Below, one piece after another: positions 32,335 to 41,251 of a stretch of DNA of 54,459 nt. The DNA is from Chthoniobacter flavus (GTDB lineage: Bacteria > Verrucomicrobiota > Verrucomicrobiia > Chthoniobacterales > JACTMZ01). Under the pieces are notes generated by a model. It saw nothing but the letters and a program-made list of their open reading frames with translations, searched no databases and had not been told where the DNA came from. The stretch covers positions 1 through 54,459 of the forward strand of contig CAMDUL010000018.1 of the NCBI GenBank assembly GCA_945878135.1, in the 5' to 3' direction. Each line of letters begins with the position of its first letter. Position 1 is the stretch's first letter. Made by a program: the position numbers and the translations under genes.

Positions 32335-33204
32335 ATGAAAATCTACTTCAACGGCCAACTCGTCCCGAAAGAACAAGCCGCCGTCTCGGTCTTCGACCAC
32401 GGCCTCCTTTATGGCGACGGCGTTTTCGAAGGTATCCGGTTCTACGCCGGCCGCGTCTTCCGCCTCGACGACCACATCGACCGCCTCTACCGCTCGGCCC
32501 GGGCCATCGCGCTGGCCATCCCGATGGCGCCGGACGAGATGTCTCTCGCCGTCCTCGACACCATCCGCGCCAACGGCCTGACCGACGGCTACGTCCGCCT
32601 CGTCGTCACCCGCGGCGAAGGTTCCCTGGGGCTTTCGCCCAAGAGCTGCCCGCGCCCGACCGTGTTCGTCATCGCGTCGACCATCACCCTCTACCCGGAC
32701 GAGATGTATCAAAACGGCCTCAAACTCGTCACCTGCGCCACCCGCCGCATCGCCCACGGCGCGCTCAGCCCGATGGTCAAATCGCTCAATTACCTCAACA
32801 ACATCATGGCCAAAATCGAGGCCGAGCAGGCCGGCGCCGGCGAAGGTCTCATGCTCAACGAGCAGGGCTACGTGGCCGAATGCACGGGCGACAATGTCTT
32901 CGTCATCCGCGACGGACGCATCACCACCCCGCCGATCGCCGCCGGTGCCCTGGCCGGTGTGACCCGCGCCGTTGTCTTCGAACTGGCCCGGGCTCTCGGC
33001 GTGGAGATCCGCGAGGAAAACCTGACGCGCTACGATATTTATACGGCCGACGAATGCTTCCTCACCGGCACCGCCGCCGAAATCATCCCCGCGGTCGAAC
33101 TCGACTCGCGGCCCATCCATGACGGCAAGCCCGGTCCCGTCACCCTGCGCCTCACGGAAATGTTCCGCGAGTTGACGCGGACGACCGGCACGCCGATCGG
33201 TTAG
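32335..33204 (+). CDS. ilvE: Branched-chain amino acid aminotransferase (class IV)
   Basis: At 289 residues this fold-type IV PLP enzyme makes the last step of leucine, isoleucine and valine synthesis. The start is MKIYFNGQLVP, VFDHGLLYGDGVFEGIR follows, the PLP lysine is in MVKSLNYLNN, and the phosphate loop is in ECTGDNVF and FLTGTAAEI. D-amino acid transaminase is a relative, but the YGDGVFEGIR version with a following RLDDHIDRL favours IlvE. It ends 8 bp before mcsA, so it probably shares a transcript with the protein quality-control genes. Confidence 0.93.
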   Translation: MKIYFNGQLVPKEQAAVSVFDHGLLYGDGVFEGIRFYAGRVFRLDDHIDRLYRSARAIALAIPMAPDEMSLAVLDTIRANGLTDGYVRLVVTRGEGSLGLSPKSCPRPTVFVIASTITLYPDEMYQNGLKLVTCATRRIAHGALSPMVKSLNYLNNIMAKIEAEQAGAGEGLMLNEQGYVAECTGDNVFVIRDGRITTPPIAAGALAGVTRAVVFELARALGVEIREENLTRYDIYTADECFLTGTAAEIIPAVELDSRPIHDGKPGPVTLRLTEMFRELTRTTGTPIG

Positions 33205-33212
33205 GCAAGACC

Positions 33213-33707
33213 ATGCTCTGCGACGTCTGCCAGAAAAACGATGCCACGGTTTACCTGACGCAAATCGTCGAGGGGAAAATGCAGAAGGTGAACCTCTGCG
33301 AGGACTGCGCCAAGGAAAAGGGCGTCAGCGACCCGACCGGCTTCGCCATGGCCGACCTCCTGCTCGGCCTCGGCGCCACCCAGCAGATCGAGCACGGCGG
33401 ACAACCGGCGCAGAAATGCCCCGTTTGCGGGTTCACCCAGATCGATTTCAAAAAAACCGGGCGCCTCGGCTGCAGCGCGTGCTATGACACCTTTGCCGAC
33501 GGTCTGGCCAATCTGCTCAAAGGCATGCACAAGGGTCTCAAGCACACCGGCAAGATGCCGGCCAAGCTTTCCCGGCGGTTCGCCATGGCCGACCGGGTCA
33601 AGTCCCTCGAAACCGACCTGAAGAAGGCGGTCAAAAACGAGAAATACGAGGACGCCGCCCGCCTCCGCGACGAAATCCAGAAGCTCGAACACGAATTGCA
33701 GGCATGA
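33213..33707 (+). CDS. mcsA: McsA-like activator of protein arginine kinase
   Basis: A 164-residue protein with four CxxC motifs (CDVC, CEDC, CPVC, CSAC) forming two zinc ribbons, then a C-terminal UVR motif (KNEKYEDAARLRDEIQKLE). In Bacillus and Staphylococcus McsA binds and activates McsB and connects it to ClpC. It overlaps mcsB by 4 bp (ATGA) and follows ilvE by 8 bp. In Firmicutes ctsR precedes mcsA; here no ctsR is present. Confidence 0.92.
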   Translation: MLCDVCQKNDATVYLTQIVEGKMQKVNLCEDCAKEKGVSDPTGFAMADLLLGLGATQQIEHGGQPAQKCPVCGFTQIDFKKTGRLGCSACYDTFADGLANLLKGMHKGLKHTGKMPAKLSRRFAMADRVKSLETDLKKAVKNEKYEDAARLRDEIQKLEHELQA

Positions 33708-34822
33708 CCTTCGACGACCTCGTGACCCACGCGGGCCAGTGGCTCCGCGGCGACGGACCGCACGACAAAATCGTGGTGAGCAGCCGTATCCGTTTCGCCC
33801 GCAACCTCAAAGACCGCCCCTTCCCCGGCTGGGCCAAGAAAGCGGAGCGTCTGAAGATCCTCGGAGAAATCCAGGACCAGGTGGCGGCCATCCCCGCGAT
33901 GGATAACGGCTACAACGCGCCCCTGCAGGACCTGACCGCGCTGCAAAAACAAATCCTCGTCGAGCGCCACCTTGTCAGCCGCGAACACGCGTCGAAGAGC
34001 GCCGGCAGCGCCGTGGTCATCAGCCACGACCAGCAACTCAGCATCATGATCAACGAGGAGGACCACCTGCGCATGCAGTCCCTTCTCCCCGGGCTGCAAC
34101 TCCGCGAAGCCTACAAGATCAACAACGAAGCCGACCTCTTCCTCGAAGACCGCCTGCCCTACGCCTTCCACGCCGATCTAGGCTACCTCACCGCATGCCC
34201 GACCAATGTCGGCACCGGCCTGCGCGCCTCGGCCATGGTTCACTTGCCAGGGCTCGTCCTCGCAGAGCAGATCAACCAGATCGTCAATTCGGTCGGCAAA
34301 ATCGGCCTCGCCGTCCGCGGCCTCTACGGCGAAGGCACCGAGGCCCTCGGCAATCTTTTCCAAGTCTCCAACCAAACCACCCTCGGCGAAACGGAGGAGG
34401 AAATCATCGAGCGCTTGGTCAAAGTCATCGAACAAATCATCGAACACGAACAGAACGCCCGCCAGACGCTCCTCGAGCGGCGCGCCAACATGCTCCTCGA
34501 CCAGATCGGCCGCGCTTACGGCATTCTGGGCAACGCCCGGGCCATCGCCTCCAAAGAAGCCCTCAACCTCCTCTCGGTCATGAAATTGGGGGCCGATCTC
34601 GGGCTTTTCCCCGAATCCACCCAGCTGGCGGTGGACGAACTGTTCATGACCACCCAGCCGGCCCACCTCCAGCTGGCCGAAAAAAAGGAGAAGCTCAGCC
34701 CGGAGGAACGCGACACCTTGCGCGCCGATCTGGTCCGTGCGAAGGTGAAGAAGATTCCCGAACCCGATATCGCCAAGGTCGTCCCGGCCGGCAACGGTAA
34801 CGGCAAAAAGAAGGACAAATGA
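33704..34822 (+). CDS. mcsB: Protein arginine kinase
   Basis: A 372-residue bacterial member of the phosphagen (guanidino) kinase family that phosphorylates arginines in client proteins as degradation tags. [14 protein letters not shown] binds nucleotide, [22 protein letters not shown] is the substrate-proximal stretch, and [20 protein letters not shown] carries the catalytic cysteine and ATP-binding arginine. The C-terminal [27 protein letters not shown] is as in McsB. A lysine-rich tail ([10 protein letters not shown]) is extra. It overlaps mcsA and clpC by 4 bp on each side. Confidence 0.95.
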   Translation: MTFDDLVTHAGQWLRGDGPHDKIVVSSRIRFARNLKDRPFPGWAKKAERLKILGEIQDQVAAIPAMDNGYNAPLQDLTALQKQILVERHLVSREHASKSAGSAVVISHDQQLSIMINEEDHLRMQSLLPGLQLREAYKINNEADLFLEDRLPYAFHADLGYLTACPTNVGTGLRASAMVHLPGLVLAEQINQIVNSVGKIGLAVRGLYGEGTEALGNLFQVSNQTTLGETEEEIIERLVKVIEQIIEHEQNARQTLLERRANMLLDQIGRAYGILGNARAIASKEALNLLSVMKLGADLGLFPESTQLAVDELFMTTQPAHLQLAEKKEKLSPEERDTLRADLVRAKVKKIPEPDIAKVVPAGNGNGKKKDK

Positions 34823-37320
34823 ACAATTTCACGCCACGCGCCCAGCAAGTCCTCGCGCTCGCCCGCAAGGAGGCGGACCGCTTCAACCACAACTATGTGG
34901 GCACCGAGCACCTTCTCCTCGGCCTGATCAAACTCGGTCAGGGCGTGGCCATCAATGTCCTCGCCAAGATGGGCCTCGACCTCGAGACCGTCCGCATGGA
35001 AGTCGAAAAACAAGTCGGCTCCGGACCCGAGACCAAAATGGTCGGCAACATTCCCTACACCCCGCGCGTCAAGAAGGTCCTCGCCCTCGCCGGCAAGGAA
35101 GCCAAGGCGCTCGGCCATTCTTACGTCGGCACGGAACACGTCCTGCTCGGACTCCTCCGCGAAGGCGACGGCGTGGCGGCCAAGGTGCTGAAAAATCTCG
35201 ACGTTGATATCGAACGCACCCGCAACGAAATCCTCCGCGAGCTGAACCCGAATTTCACGCCGGAAGACGACGACATGGAAACGGCCGAAGTCGGCGGCGG
35301 GGGCGGCAGCACCGGCGGCAAGCAGGTCAAAACACCCGCCTTGCGCGCTTTCGGACGCGACCTCAACGAGATCGCCAAAAAGGGCAATATGGACCCGATC
35401 ATCGGCCGCTCCAGCGAGATCGAGCGCGTCATCCAGATCCTCTGCCGCCGCACGAAAAACAATCCCGTCCTCATCGGCGAAGCCGGCGTGGGCAAGACCG
35501 CGATCGCCGAGGGCCTCGCCCAGGAAATCGTGGCCGGCAACGTGCCCGAACTCCTCCGCGACAAACGCGTCATCACCCTCGACCTCGCCCTCATGGTCGC
35601 CGGCACCAAATACCGCGGACAGTTCGAGGAGCGCATCAAGGCGGTCATGGACGAAATCCGCAAGAGCAAGAACATCATCCTCTTCATCGACGAGCTCCAC
35701 ACCATCGTCGGTGCCGGTTCGGCCGAGGGCGCCATGGACGCCTCGAACATCATCAAACCCGCCCTCTCCCGCGGCGAACTGCAGTGCGTCGGCGCGACCA
35801 CGCTGAACGAATACCGCAAATACATCGAGAAGGACGCCGCTCTCGAGCGCCGCTTCCAGACGGTCAAGGTCGAAGCCCCCAGCGTGGAGGACACCATCCT
35901 CATCCTCAAAGGCATCCGCTCGAAATACGAGGCGCACCACAAAGCGAAACTGACCGATGAAGCCCTCGAGTCCGCGGCCAAACTTTCCGACCGCTACCTG
36001 ACCGGACGCTTCCTGCCGGACAAAGCCATCGACGTCATGGACGAAGCCGGGGCCCGCGCCCGCATCCAGAACATGACCCGTCCGCCCGACGTGAAAACCC
36101 TCGAGGCGGAAATCGAGGAAATCCGCGGACAAAAAGAAGCCGCCATCAAGGCGCAGGATTTCGAGAAAGCCGCCGGCCTGCGCGACAGCGAGAAGCAAGC
36201 CCGCGAGAAGCTGGAAAAAATCATGTCCGAGTGGCGCACCCAGCGCGACGAGAAGGAAGTGGTGGTCGGCGAGGACGAAATCCTCCACGTCATTTCCAAA
36301 TGGACGGGCATCCCGCTGGCCCGCATGGACCAGAATGAGACGCGCAAGCTCCTCGCCATGGAGGGCGAGCTGAAAAAATCGGTCATCGGCCAGGACGAAG
36401 CCGTCATCGCCATCAGCAAAGCCCTCCGCCGCTCCCGCGCCGACCTGAAAGATCCGCGCCGCCCGATCGGCTCGTTCATTTTCCTCGGTCCGACCGGCGT
36501 CGGAAAAACCTTCCTTGCCCGCACCCTGGCCGAATTCATGTTCGGCGATGCCGACTCGCTCATCCAGATCGACATGTCGGAATACATGGAGAAGTTCACC
36601 GCCTCGCGCCTCATCGGCTCGCCTCCGGGCTATGTCGGTCACGAGGAAGGCGGACAACTCAGCGAGGCCGTCCGCCGCCGCCCGTATTCCGTCGTTCTTT
36701 TCGACGAGGTGGAAAAAGCCCACCCCGACGTCATGCACCTGCTCCTGCAGATCCTCGAGGAAGGCAAACTGACCGATTCCCTCGGCCGCAAGATCGACTT
36801 CCGCAACACGATCATCATCATGACGTCCAACGTCGGCGCCGAACTGCTCAAGAAGCAGACCAGCCTCGGCTTCGGCGCGGCCAAACTCGACGAGAGCCAC
36901 GAGGGCATGCGCGACAAGGTGATGGAAGAGACCAAGCGCGTCTTCAAACCCGAGTTCCTCAACCGCCTCGACGACATCATCGTCTTCCACAGCCTGCAGA
37001 AGAGCGACCTCGAGCACATCGTCGACCTGGAAGTGAAGAAAGTCGTCGACCGCCTCAAAGCCAAAGACATCACTGTTGTCTTGGAGCCCGAGGCCAAAGA
37101 ATTTCTCATCGCGAAAGGCTATGACCCGCAATACGGTGCGCGTCCGATGCGTCGCGCGGTGGAACGTTATCTCGAAGATCCGGTGGCCGAAGAAATCCTC
37201 CGCGGCAGCTACCAACCCGGTCAGGAACTCCACGTGGTCAAAGACGGCGACAAACTCGCCTTCAAAACCAAAGGCGGCACCGAACCCCCGGCCTTGGCTG
37301 CGGCGGAAAAGCCGGAATAG
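34819..37320 (+). CDS. clpC: ClpC-type AAA+ unfoldase
   Basis: This 833-residue protein is the ATPase partner of ClpP. It has two N-terminal Clp-N repeats, each with YVGTEH(L/V)LLGL whose glutamate (Glu30 in the first) matches the phosphoarginine-binding glutamates of Bacillus ClpC. The first AAA+ module has [13 protein letters not shown], the middle domain a UVR motif ([15 protein letters not shown]), and the second AAA+ module [13 protein letters not shown]. The ClpP-docking loop is SLGFG. clpP is not in the window. The ATGA overlap with mcsB ties the tagger and the degrader together. Confidence 0.97.
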   Translation: MNNFTPRAQQVLALARKEADRFNHNYVGTEHLLLGLIKLGQGVAINVLAKMGLDLETVRMEVEKQVGSGPETKMVGNIPYTPRVKKVLALAGKEAKALGHSYVGTEHVLLGLLREGDGVAAKVLKNLDVDIERTRNEILRELNPNFTPEDDDMETAEVGGGGGSTGGKQVKTPALRAFGRDLNEIAKKGNMDPIIGRSSEIERVIQILCRRTKNNPVLIGEAGVGKTAIAEGLAQEIVAGNVPELLRDKRVITLDLALMVAGTKYRGQFEERIKAVMDEIRKSKNIILFIDELHTIVGAGSAEGAMDASNIIKPALSRGELQCVGATTLNEYRKYIEKDAALERRFQTVKVEAPSVEDTILILKGIRSKYEAHHKAKLTDEALESAAKLSDRYLTGRFLPDKAIDVMDEAGARARIQNMTRPPDVKTLEAEIEEIRGQKEAAIKAQDFEKAAGLRDSEKQAREKLEKIMSEWRTQRDEKEVVVGEDEILHVISKWTGIPLARMDQNETRKLLAMEGELKKSVIGQDEAVIAISKALRRSRADLKDPRRPIGSFIFLGPTGVGKTFLARTLAEFMFGDADSLIQIDMSEYMEKFTASRLIGSPPGYVGHEEGGQLSEAVRRRPYSVVLFDEVEKAHPDVMHLLLQILEEGKLTDSLGRKIDFRNTIIIMTSNVGAELLKKQTSLGFGAAKLDESHEGMRDKVMEETKRVFKPEFLNRLDDIIVFHSLQKSDLEHIVDLEVKKVVDRLKAKDITVVLEPEAKEFLIAKGYDPQYGARPMRRAVERYLEDPVAEEILRGSYQPGQELHVVKDGDKLAFKTKGGTEPPALAAAEKPE

Positions 37321-37331
37321 CCGCCCCCCCC

Positions 37332-37437
37332 GGTAGGGCGCGGAGTCCACGACGCGCCGGGAGCATTCCAGCCCGCACGCGGCATCTCGCCGCTTGTCCT
37401 GCGGTAGGCCCCGCTGGCCCACGGGCCCCACCCATAC
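37332..37437. repeat. GGTAGGGCGCGG palindromic repeat, copy 2
   Basis: Positions 37332-37368 are the reverse complement, with three mismatches over 37 bases, of 16478-16514. A further GC-rich palindrome (GGCCCCGCTGGCCCACGGGC region, about 37403-37430) follows. The unit fills most of the 155-bp gap between clpC and the OmpA-family gene; the hairpins could also terminate the clpC transcript, though no T-run is seen. Confidence 0.7.
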
Positions 37438-37475
37438 CTGTTTGCATCCCCGCTGCGCCGCCGTAATCTTGCCCC

Positions 37476-38468
37476 GTGGACAAATCCTCGGTCCTCGAAA
37501 ACCTCGAAGACGCCGCGCCGCGCCGCGAGCCGTGGGCCCTCTGGACCATTCTCGCCCTGGTCCTCTCCATCGCGGCGCACCTCGCCTTCGCCTGGTGGGC
37601 CCGCACCTATGCGGTGAAAACTTTCAGCGATTCCTATTACGAGAAAATGGTCCCCCGTGCGTTCAAGGTCGACCGCGTGGAGATTGACTCGCGCCTGCTC
37701 GATGAAGAAAATCCGGTGTCCCCCGGGGAAACCCAGCGCAAAATCACCCCCGCCCCCGTCGACCTCCCCGCCGAGGACATCTCGAGCGAAAAATCCGAGG
37801 TCCGGGCCGCGCCCGCCACACCCGGACAACTCGGCGTCGACCGGGAACCCGCCCCCGAAATCGGCCTCGCCGCCAGCGATGCCGCCGCGCGCCTCGAATC
37901 CGCGGCCGCGGCCGCACTCGAGGAGGACCTCGCCTCGATGCGTGAAGCGCTCCTCGCGGATACGGCTTCCTCCGCCGCCCAACCCGCGATCGAACTCGCC
38001 GCCGCGGCCGGACGCGCCGGCGCCGAGGGGACGGACGCCGTGCCCGCCGGCTACAGCGATCTGGACGATCTTCTCGCGCAGACCGGCGGACTCACCGCAG
38101 CCGCCGGTCCCATCTTCATGCCCTCCGACGTCCTTTTCGGCTACGACGAATCCTTCCTCCGCCCCGAAGCCATCACCAGCCTGGAAAAACTCGGCGAGCT
38201 GATCCGCCGCAATCCGGAGGCCCGCTTCCGCATCGAAGGGCACACCGATTCTTTCGGCGGCGCCGATTACAACGCGCAGTTGAGCCTGTCCCGTGCCGAT
38301 TCGGTCAAACGCTGGCTGGCCGAAACGATGTCCATCGACCCCGCCCGCATTGACACCCGCGGACTCGGCAGCACCCGCCCGCTGGCTGCCGCCACCGGCA
38401 CCGTCGAGGAACAGCAACTCAACCGCCGGGTGGAAATTGTCATTCTCCGCGCCGACGGCGGACGCTAA
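37476..38468 (+). CDS. OmpA-family protein with N-terminal membrane anchor
   Basis: A 330-residue protein starting at GTG. A single uncleaved-looking helix (WTILALVLSIAAHLAFAWWA, about 23-42) is followed by about 160 Pro/Ala/Glu-rich residues and a C-terminal OmpA domain (about 215-325). That domain has the peptidoglycan-binding pattern EGHTDSFGGADYNAQLSLSRADSV and LGSTRPLA. The layout resembles TonB or MotB-like envelope proteins: inner-membrane anchored, periplasm spanning, wall binding. It is followed 20 bp later by glnD. Confidence 0.87.
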   Translation: MDKSSVLENLEDAAPRREPWALWTILALVLSIAAHLAFAWWARTYAVKTFSDSYYEKMVPRAFKVDRVEIDSRLLDEENPVSPGETQRKITPAPVDLPAEDISSEKSEVRAAPATPGQLGVDREPAPEIGLAASDAAARLESAAAAALEEDLASMREALLADTASSAAQPAIELAAAAGRAGAEGTDAVPAGYSDLDDLLAQTGGLTAAAGPIFMPSDVLFGYDESFLRPEAITSLEKLGELIRRNPEARFRIEGHTDSFGGADYNAQLSLSRADSVKRWLAETMSIDPARIDTRGLGSTRPLAAATGTVEEQQLNRRVEIVILRADGGR

Positions 38469-38488
38469 AAACAGCGTCTCCCGCGGCC

Positions 38489-41251
38489 ATGAGTTACGAC
38501 CTCGAAAAAGTTCTCGCACGCGCATCCGAAGACCTCGAGCGCGGCACGCGGGGCAAAACTGCGACCGGATCCCTCGAAGCTTACCGCCGTTTCCGGCGTC
38601 TGGAGGAACACCGCCTGCGCCTGCGCATCTCGAGCGGCGCGGGCGGACGCGAAGTGGTCCGGCAACGCAGCGATCTCGTCGATATTCTCTTCCGGCACAT
38701 TTTCGCGCAGGTCTGCACGGAGCAATTCGGCAAACCGAAACCCGAGGGACTCGCCGTGGTCGCTTTCGGCGGCTACGGACGCCGCGAAATGAACCCGTTC
38801 AGCGACGTGGACATCATGTTCCTCCACGCGCGCAGCAAACCAAACGCCAAAGAAACCGCCGCGGTGCAGGAAATCATCCGTCTGCTCTGGGACACCGGCT
38901 TCAAAGTCGGCCATTCCGTCCGCTCCCTGCGCGAAGCCATCACCCAGGCCAACGGCGACCTCCAGACCAAGACGTCCATGCTGGAATCGCGCTGGTTGGC
39001 CGGGGACCGGGACCTGGTCACGAAATTCCGCGAAGACTTCGAACGCAAATGCGTCAAAGGCCAGGAAAGCGCCTACATCGCATGGCGTCTGGTCAATCAG
39101 AAGGAACTCCATGACCAATACGGCTGCATCGTCTCCATGCAGGAACCGAACGTGAAACACGGAGCCGGCGGACTCCGCGATTACCAGAACCTGCTCTGGA
39201 ACGGCTATTTCCACTCGCGCGCCATGACCACGGCCAAGCTGGTCGAGAAGAAAGTGCTCACCGAGAGCGAGCGGCGGTTGCTCGAGAAAGCTTATGACTT
39301 TCTCCTCCGCGTGCGCACCGAGATGCATTTCATCAACAAGCGCCCGATCGATTCGCTCACCCTTTACCTGCAGGGGCAGGTGGCCACGCGGCTGGAATAC
39401 CCGCAAAAGCACATGCTGGCCCGCGTCGAGGCCTTCATGCGCGACTACTACCAGCACACGCGGGATATCCACCGCATCACCTCGACCGCCGTGCACCGCA
39501 TGGTGCCGGAACTCAAGCCGGCGCGTCCGCGCGGACTGCTCGGACTCTTCGCGCCGGCGGCGGAGCGGACGGAACGATTCGACGGTTTCCACGCCAAGAA
39601 CGGCCTGCTTTACGCCGATTCACCCACGGTCCTCACCCAGGACCCGCCGCGTCTCATGCGCCTCTTCCAACACGCGCAGGTGCGCGGACTCGATCTATCG
39701 CCCGAACTCTGCGATCTCATCCGGCGCCGGCTCAAACTGGTCGACCGCACGTTCCAATATTCCCGCGCCGTCCGCGAGGTCTTCCTCGCCATCCTCTCGC
39801 GCAAGGGCCGTGTCGGACGCATCCTGCGCATGATGCACGAGACGGATTTTCTCGGGCGTTACCTCCCGGAATTCGGACGCCTCACCTGCCTTGTGCAGCA
39901 CGAATTTTTCCACCGCTACACGGCGGACGAGCACACGCTGGTTTGCGTCGACAAGTTGGACAACCTCATCACCAGCGAGGACCCGAAATTCACCGGATAC
40001 CGTGATCTTTTCCAGGAAAACGACGACCCGGCCACCCTTTACCTTGCCCTCCTCATGCACGACACTGGCAAGGCGGAACACCGCCGCCACCACGAGGAAG
40101 CCAGCGCCATGATGGCCACCCGGGTGGCCAAGCGCCTGCAACTTTCGGCCGAGCAACGCCGCGCCCTCATCATGCTGGTCGACAACCACGGGCTCCTCTC
40201 CAAAACCGCCCAGTCCCGCAACCTCGAAGACGCCGCGACCATTTCGCATTTCGCGGACATGGTCCAATCCGTCGAGGACCTCGACGCCCTCATGCTCATC
40301 ACGCTGGCCGATGGACAAGGCACGAGTGACACGAGTTGGTCGGACTGGAAGGAGGGCCTTGTCTGGCAACTCTACCGCTCGGCCAAATCCTACCTCCGGG
40401 AAGGCGCGGCCTACTTCGAGAAACGGCGCATCGACTTCGAGGAGCTGAAAAACGATGTCCTGCGCAAACTCGCCGCCGATTACGGTGACGAAGCCGCCGC
40501 CCATTTCACGCACATGCCGGAGCGCTACTTCCGCACCTTCACCGCGTCGGAAATCGCCGGCCACGTGCGCATGTTCCGCAAATTTTTCGAGACCCAAACC
40601 AGAGAGGCCGCGGGCGGCGTGTGCCCTGTGGTCAAATGGATGCACCATCCCGAGCAGGGACACAGCGAAGTCCTGCTCTGCGGCTGGGATCATCCCGGGC
40701 TGATCGTCCGGATCTGCGGCGCCTTCCTCGCCGCGCGGGTCAATATTCTCAGCGCCGACATCCACACACGCACCGACAACCTCGTCCTCGACATCTTCCG
40801 GGTCTGCGACGCCAAGCATCTTCCGGTAGCCAACGAAAAGGACCACCGGCTTTTCGAGCGCCTCCTCGACGAGGCGCTGCAGGATCCGGATTTCGATTTC
40901 GGCCCCCACTTGGCCAAAGCGCGCGCCCGCAGCGGTTACCGCATGTCACAGGAAGCGGATATTCCCACCCGCATCACGGTGGACAACCGCAGTCACCCGT
41001 CCTTCACCATCGTCGATCTCGAAACCCCCGACCGCATGGGACTTCTCTACGATCTTTTCGCGGTGCTCGACCGGCAGGATCTGAATCTCGAACTGGCGCG
41101 TATCACCACGGAGAAAGAAGTCGCCATGGACACCTTTTATCTCAGCCGGGCCGCGGATGGATCCAAGATTTCCGATGATCGCCACGTGCGCGAATTGCAG
41201 CGCGCCCTGCACGAAGCCGCGACCACCGACGCAGCAGCACCCGTGACATGA
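38489..41251 (+). CDS. glnD: [Protein-PII] uridylyltransferase / uridylyl-removing enzyme
   Basis: A 920-residue nitrogen sensor that uridylylates and deuridylylates PII in response to glutamine. The nucleotidyltransferase domain has GGYGRREMNPFSDVDIMF with Asp106 and Asp108. The GlnD-type helical linker, an HD domain (LLMHDTGKAEHRRHHEEAS) and two C-terminal ACT domains (VLLCGWDHPGLIVRICGAFLA; IVDLETPDRMGLLYDLFAVL) follow. All catalytic residues are present. No glnB is adjacent. It overlaps the permease gene by 4 bp. Confidence 0.96.
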   Translation: MSYDLEKVLARASEDLERGTRGKTATGSLEAYRRFRRLEEHRLRLRISSGAGGREVVRQRSDLVDILFRHIFAQVCTEQFGKPKPEGLAVVAFGGYGRREMNPFSDVDIMFLHARSKPNAKETAAVQEIIRLLWDTGFKVGHSVRSLREAITQANGDLQTKTSMLESRWLAGDRDLVTKFREDFERKCVKGQESAYIAWRLVNQKELHDQYGCIVSMQEPNVKHGAGGLRDYQNLLWNGYFHSRAMTTAKLVEKKVLTESERRLLEKAYDFLLRVRTEMHFINKRPIDSLTLYLQGQVATRLEYPQKHMLARVEAFMRDYYQHTRDIHRITSTAVHRMVPELKPARPRGLLGLFAPAAERTERFDGFHAKNGLLYADSPTVLTQDPPRLMRLFQHAQVRGLDLSPELCDLIRRRLKLVDRTFQYSRAVREVFLAILSRKGRVGRILRMMHETDFLGRYLPEFGRLTCLVQHEFFHRYTADEHTLVCVDKLDNLITSEDPKFTGYRDLFQENDDPATLYLALLMHDTGKAEHRRHHEEASAMMATRVAKRLQLSAEQRRALIMLVDNHGLLSKTAQSRNLEDAATISHFADMVQSVEDLDALMLITLADGQGTSDTSWSDWKEGLVWQLYRSAKSYLREGAAYFEKRRIDFEELKNDVLRKLAADYGDEAAAHFTHMPERYFRTFTASEIAGHVRMFRKFFETQTREAAGGVCPVVKWMHHPEQGHSEVLLCGWDHPGLIVRICGAFLAARVNILSADIHTRTDNLVLDIFRVCDAKHLPVANEKDHRLFERLLDEALQDPDFDFGPHLAKARARSGYRMSQEADIPTRITVDNRSHPSFTIVDLETPDRMGLLYDLFAVLDRQDLNLELARITTEKEVAMDTFYLSRAADGSKISDDRHVRELQRALHEAATTDAAAPVT

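Noticed and set aside
33100-33212. A CtsR or CIRCE operator ahead of mcsA
   Set aside because: No GGTCAAA-type direct repeat or TTAGCACTC dyad is visible; mcsA is only 8 bp from ilvE.
34516-37431. A 971-codon open frame antisense to clpC
   Set aside because: The opposite strand encodes a clear ClpC. In GC-rich DNA with strong third-position bias the antisense frame is stop-poor. The translation is low complexity (Glu/Phe/Val/Asp-rich) with no family similarity.
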